Position numbers and translations under genes: made by a program. A stretch of DNA of 64,000 nucleotides from Hyphomicrobium sulfonivorans (lineage in GTDB: Bacteria > Pseudomonadota > Alphaproteobacteria > Rhizobiales > Hyphomicrobiaceae), in NCBI RefSeq assembly GCF_013306565.1, contig NZ_PZPO01000006.1, positions 186,001-250,000 of the forward strand, in the 5' to 3' direction. Below the pieces are notes generated by a model, which was not told the origin of the DNA, ran no database searches, and saw only the letters and a program-made list of their open reading frames with translations. Positions within the stretch are counted from its first letter, which is position 1; every line of letters starts with the position of its first letter. Shown here piece after piece: positions 60,592 through 64,000 of this stretch.

Positions 60592-61323
60592 ATGTTGCGT
60601 TCAGGCATTTGTGGTGCCGCATTTGCGGCCATTCTCGCTGCATCCCCTGCGGTTGCCCAGGATCATAATTGGTCCGGCCTCTATCTCGGCGCTCATGGCG
60701 GCTACGGTTGGGCAGATACCGACTATCCGGGCACCCCTGCACATCCGACGGGAGCTCCGCGCCCTGATCTTGAGGGTGGCTTGGTCGGTGGCCAGGTTGG
60801 CTACAATCACCAGATCAACAACATCGTGCTGGGCGTTGAAGCCGATTATTCGTTCACGCACATGGCGGAAACCGCCCGCGACGGCAATTTCATCACGCAG
60901 GATCACGAACTGTCCGGTTTCGGCAGCATTCGCGGCCGCCTTGGCTTCGCTTCTGGCAACTGGCTGATTTACGGCACCGCCGGTTGGGCATGGAACCGCT
61001 CGGAGCACAATCAGACGTGCCCAGCTGGCGCATTGGCTGGAACGCATTGCGCCACTGCAGGACAGTACAACCTCAGCAAATCCGAGACTGAAACCGGTTG
61101 GGTCTATGGCGCGGGCGTTGAAACCGCGATCACCGAAAACTGGTCGCTCCGCGCTGAATACCTCCGCTACGACTTCGACAGCGAAGGCTATAATCTGGGC
61201 ACAGCACCGTCGGGCGTTGTGATCGGCACCAAGACGCTTGAGCATGAAGTCGATGTCGTTCGTCTTGGCGTAAACTATCGCTTTGGTGGACGTTCTGACC
61301 ATCATCCGGTGTCGCTCAAGTAA
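60592..61323 (+). CDS. Outer-membrane beta-barrel protein, Omp25/Omp31-like
   Basis: This 243-residue protein has a signal peptide, GAAFAAILAASPAVAQ, and a mature part starting DHNWSGLYLGAHGGYGWAD, the opening common to Rhizobiales Omp25/31-type barrels. Alternating beta-strand patterns follow: GLVGGQVGYNHQINNIVLGV, FGSIRGRLGFASGNWLIYG, WVYGAGVETAITENWSLRAE and VVRLGVNYRFGG. The protein contains one Cys pair in QTCPAGALAGTHC, within a surface-loop position and possibly disulfide-linked. GGGAG lies about 9 bases before the ATG. It is followed by an intrinsic terminator. Confidence 0.88.
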   Translation: MLRSGICGAAFAAILAASPAVAQDHNWSGLYLGAHGGYGWADTDYPGTPAHPTGAPRPDLEGGLVGGQVGYNHQINNIVLGVEADYSFTHMAETARDGNFITQDHELSGFGSIRGRLGFASGNWLIYGTAGWAWNRSEHNQTCPAGALAGTHCATAGQYNLSKSETETGWVYGAGVETAITENWSLRAEYLRYDFDSEGYNLGTAPSGVVIGTKTLEHEVDVVRLGVNYRFGGRSDHHPVSLK

Positions 61324-61379
61324 GCCGAGCGTACGCAGGCAGGTTGGGCGCGAAACACGCCGTGTGCCGCATGTTGCTA

Positions 61380-61415
61380 GAAAGGGGCCGTAACAGGCCC
61401 CTTTCGTGTTTTCGC
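61380..61415 (+). terminator. Intrinsic terminator after the beta-barrel gene
   Basis: A perfect 10-bp stem GAAAGGGGCC / GGCCCCTTTC at 61380-61389 and 61396-61405, with a 6-base loop, then GTGTTTTCGC. It is about 57 bases after the stop codon. Confidence 0.75.
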
Positions 61416-61465
61416 TTATCGCGCTTGCCATGTCACGTGGGCGGCTTTTGATTGATGCCACCCGA

Positions 61466-63189
61466 TCACCAAGCAACTTTGACGCCGAGTTTACCGTCGT
61501 AGGCGTTGCCGTCGGCGTGCTCGCCGATGCCGACAAGATAGGATGCGTTGGCGTAGATCGCAGCGCCGTCGCCGATGTCGGTTGAGAAGCCGGTGTTGAT
61601 CTCGAATGTCGTGCCGCCCATGTCGGCCGCAAACGGAATGAAGCCGGTGGCGGATGAAAACTTCGTCTTCGGATCACCGAGGAACTCGTACCAGAAGTTG
61701 GGCCGCACCCACGCCGTGAACGTCGACGGTTCGCCCGTCAGCCATGTCGGTGCGCCGAAGTCCTGTGCGAAGCGGACGCCGATGCGACCCACCAGCGAGT
61801 TGACGTTGTCGAAGTGCACCTGTGCTGCGACATCCGAACCGTTGTTGAGATTGACAGTCTGATAGGCGAGCTGCGCCTGCGGTTCGATGCTGAAGCCACC
61901 CAGCCCGGTGTAAACCGGATAACCACCTTCAAGCGAAGCACCGAAGGCGCCGCCGTCGGTGGTGAGCTTGTCGATGCGGTTGGATTTGGCGTCAATATCG
62001 TATCACGATCCTAACAGCAGCGCGTCGACGTAAGCGTTACTCGGAGTGTAGTGCGTCCATGCGCCCATCGAGACGACACCTGCGTTGGTCAGATCGAGGA
62101 TATATTGATCGAAGCCATTAAGGTCGAGCGTTCCACCCGACATCACCGTGGTCGGCGAAGCTATCATAAACGCGTTATACTGACCTGCCTGCAAGGTGCC
62201 TTCATAAACCAACGTATCCCCGGTGAAGGCACTGTTCGATGCGCTCAGCACCCACGTGCTGGTGCCGACCTTTTCGAACGTCTGGAAGTCGTTGAGTTGC
62301 GTTCCCAGAAGTGAAACATCGAAGCTGCTGTTTGTGCAGACGCCAAGCGCCAGCGTGTTGGTCGATACTGCGGAGTTCACATCGCCGATGATGTTCCAGC
62401 CCGCCCACAGCTCCAGCCGCTTGGTGCCTCCTGCGAAATAGATCGCGTCGCTGCGTACGACGTCTTCACCATCGAGGCCGCCCCCGATCGTGCCGGAATT
62501 CACAATGCTCAGGCTGCCGCCGTAGATGCCATAGCCGCCCGCTCCAACGGTGCCTGTGCCAGTCGCATCAGCCCATCCACCGTTGCCACCTTGAATGGTG
62601 CCGTGGTTGGTGATGGCAAGACCATTCACTCCGTGATCTCGTAACCGCCTGATCCGCCGCTGCTGACTGGAATAGGGAGGGGCATCGCCGCCGTTGCCTC
62701 CAGCCACCGTTCCGGTTTGCGCGTTGAGGAATGTGCTGTTGTTTCCGGAAAAGATGATGCCGTTACCGGCGCCGCCGCCACTGGCGCTTGCAGGCTCAGG
62801 GGCTGCACCCGCAGCGCCTCCATTGCCTTGCCACCCTGAATGAAGCCCGTATTGCTATTTGCTCCGCCACTTCCGGTGACGAGAGTGCCGGCGCCGCCTG
62901 CACCGCCGCCGCCATTGCCACCTTGACCAAAGTCCGACGGGACGCCACCTGCACCTCCCTCACCGGGTAAGCCCCCCGGTCCTGCTGTTCCAGCCGTACC
63001 GACGCCAAAAAATGTCGACACCGTTCCGAAGCGTTTCAGAACGGCTGCACCAAGTGCCCAGTGAGCTTTCGATGCCGGATCCAGTCTGTTGTCCACCAGC
63101 GTCCTGATAGCGCTGCTGCGAGCTGGCTCCGTCGCGCCGAACGTCATCGTCTTCGCTGAGCAATGACGCATAGAAGTATCGGTCATCAT
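61466..63189 (-). pseudogene. Broken autotransporter gene
   Basis: The minus strand carries pieces of a type V autotransporter in shifting frames. The Gly-rich passenger begins in one frame (GTAGTAGPGGLPGEGG to NTGFIQGG, down to about 62830) and continues in another (GGNGGDAP and HGTIQGGNGG), with a short shift near 62640-62690. The passenger has LSIVNSGTIGGGLDG and LDLNGFDQYILDLTNAGVV. It then joins barrel-like WTHYTPSNAYVDALLLGS, with the first part of the barrel missing. A TGA at 62003-62005 stands where family members have Trp (GS-W-YDID). Barrel coding continues in the same frame to the true end at 61466 (AYDGKLGVKVAW). I see no signal peptide. Decay is likely; single-base shifts could also be sequencing errors. 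Confidence 0.75.
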
Positions 63190-63378
63190 CGTGACCTCGC
63201 CGTCGCTGAGATCGTGCCGCCGCGGGACATGACTGAAGAAACGACGTTATCTCCGAGGGTTAGCCGGTCGCCGGGCGGTATTATGTGGACAAAGCAGCGG
63301 ACGCAGACCCGGGCCGTTTCGCCGCGCCCGAGTGTTGCTTGCGCGAACGGCAAATCACCCCTATACCCATGCGCCTGC

Positions 63379-63453
63379 GGTCCCTTCGTCTATCGGTTAG
63401 GACGTCAGATTTTCAATCTGAAAAGACGGGTTCGACTCCCGTAGGGACCGCCA
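63379..63453 (+). tRNA. tRNA-Glu (anticodon TTC)
   Basis: The 75 bases fold as a tRNA. The acceptor stem is GGTCCCT/AGGGACC with discriminator G and an encoded CCA end, the D-arm is in CGTCTATCGGTTAGGACG, the anticodon stem is TCAGA/TCTGA with loop TTTTCAA giving anticodon TTC, and the T-arm has GGTTCGACTCC. It decodes GAA/GAG. The product is also the substrate pool for GatCAB on mischarged tRNA-Gln and for tetrapyrrole synthesis. Confidence 0.95.
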
Positions 63454-64000
63454 GCATCACAAGCTAATCTGCGGGCAAAGCTTGGTTTTCGGGGCGCCCT
63501 CCGACTGTTTTCTCCAATGGGTCTGTGGCACTCACTCGGAGCCAGAGTTCTCCGCGCCAACAACATTTCCGCCAAACCTTTCCTGTTCGGCTTCGACGCC
63601 GATACGATAGCGCGGGCGATGCCCGGCTCGGCTATTTCCCGCAGCGGTACTCAAAAGGTTTGAGATAATTCGAGGGTCGTGAGGCGGCCCGGCGGGCTCA
63701 ATGCAATATGGAAAACGAGCGCTTGTGGGGTGGAGATGCTGTCTGACAGCCGCCTAGTCATCAGACCGCGTCTCACGGACGCTCGATGCCCTAAGAGCCA
63801 GATCTAAAACATGTTTTTCTGAATGATGAATGGCGGAGACGGAGGCCTTTCTTTGGCGCTCTGAAGGCATCTAAAGCCGTCCAGTAACCCGCTAATATAC
63901 AACGGTGAATCGTTAGCGCGCGTGTCTGGACCTTTCCGTATTTGTCCCGCAGAATCCGCCCACTGATTTGTAGGCAAGCTGAAGGCTAGGTGGTTCGGCG
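63454..64000. other. Right-end region without a recognised gene
   Basis: These 547 bases downstream of tRNA-Glu hold no open frame that I can match to a family and have a lower, less biased coding look than the rest. A reverse-strand frame of about 60 codons with no start codon runs from about 63995 to 63804 and is unlike proteins I know. No integrase or direct repeat of the tRNA 3' end is visible up to the window edge. It may be an intergenic region or the edge of an insertion. Confidence 0.35.

Overview
This window reads as chromosomal DNA of an alphaproteobacterium, most likely a member of Hyphomicrobiales (Rhizobiales). The evidence is the DivK-PleD cell-cycle pair, an EipB envelope protein, DUF3572 and DUF983 proteins, the gene order pyrB-pyrC / plsY-dprA-topA-rnr / rpmG, GatCAB amidotransferase, a class I PHA synthase, BtaA/BtaB betaine-lipid enzymes and an alphaproteobacterial-type tRNA-Glu. 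The DNA is GC-rich throughout. The genus cannot be fixed from the sequence alone.

Layout. Positions 1-2.9 kb hold a truncated GNAT-like protein, a glycerophosphodiesterase, a RidA protein, EipB and DUF3572. Positions 3.1-5.0 kb hold divK-pleD, followed by about 570 bases without a gene. Positions 5.6-14.2 kb are a minus-strand housekeeping block: rpmG, DUF983, rnr, topA, dprA, plsY. Positions 14.5-22.2 kb hold a surface-sugar module with all five enzymes expected for UDP-2,3-diacetamido-2,3-dideoxy-mannuronate (WbpA, WlbA/WbpB, WbpE, WbpD, WbpI) plus an AsnB/WbpS-like amidotransferase. It separates pyrBC from plsY-dprA-topA, which are adjacent in many relatives. Positions 22.4-28.6 kb hold a PyrC-like protein that has lost metal ligands, pyrB, an AidB-type dehydrogenase, a PcfJ-like protein and ruvX. 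Positions 28.7-36.0 kb hold a fused MFS/spermidine-synthase-like protein and the gatC-gatA-gatB region, interrupted by a chorismate-mutase-like gene, a small membrane protein and a bactofilin.

Positions 36.2-44.7 kb hold an APC permease, a hydrolase, a cytochrome b561-YceI pair, a GGDEF/EAL protein with a degenerate cyclase site, a small secreted protein and two methyltransferases. Positions 44.8-48.8 kb hold a tiny very basic protein with its own terminator, btaA-btaB, a tandem-DedA membrane protein and a lipoprotein. Positions 48.9-53.6 kb hold a quinone oxidoreductase, a Sel1-like protein, a membrane-anchored unknown, phaC and a small lipoprotein. Positions 53.9-60.2 kb are a metabolic run: alaC, hom, glpX, an unknown membrane protein and recJ. 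The right end holds an outer-membrane beta-barrel protein, a broken autotransporter gene, tRNA-Glu(UUC) and about 550 bases without a recognisable gene.

Intergenic repeats stand out. A 37-base double-hairpin element occurs in four good copies (two near 26.6 kb, two near 58.2 kb) whose stems differ by compensating base changes. A separate 66-base hairpin-rich unit is directly repeated near 33.4 kb. I found no CRISPR array, intact insertion sequence, phage or obvious novel defence locus. The most interesting items are the sugar module with an amidotransferase but no glycosyltransferase, the catalytically stripped PyrC, the covarying repeat family and the small basic protein.
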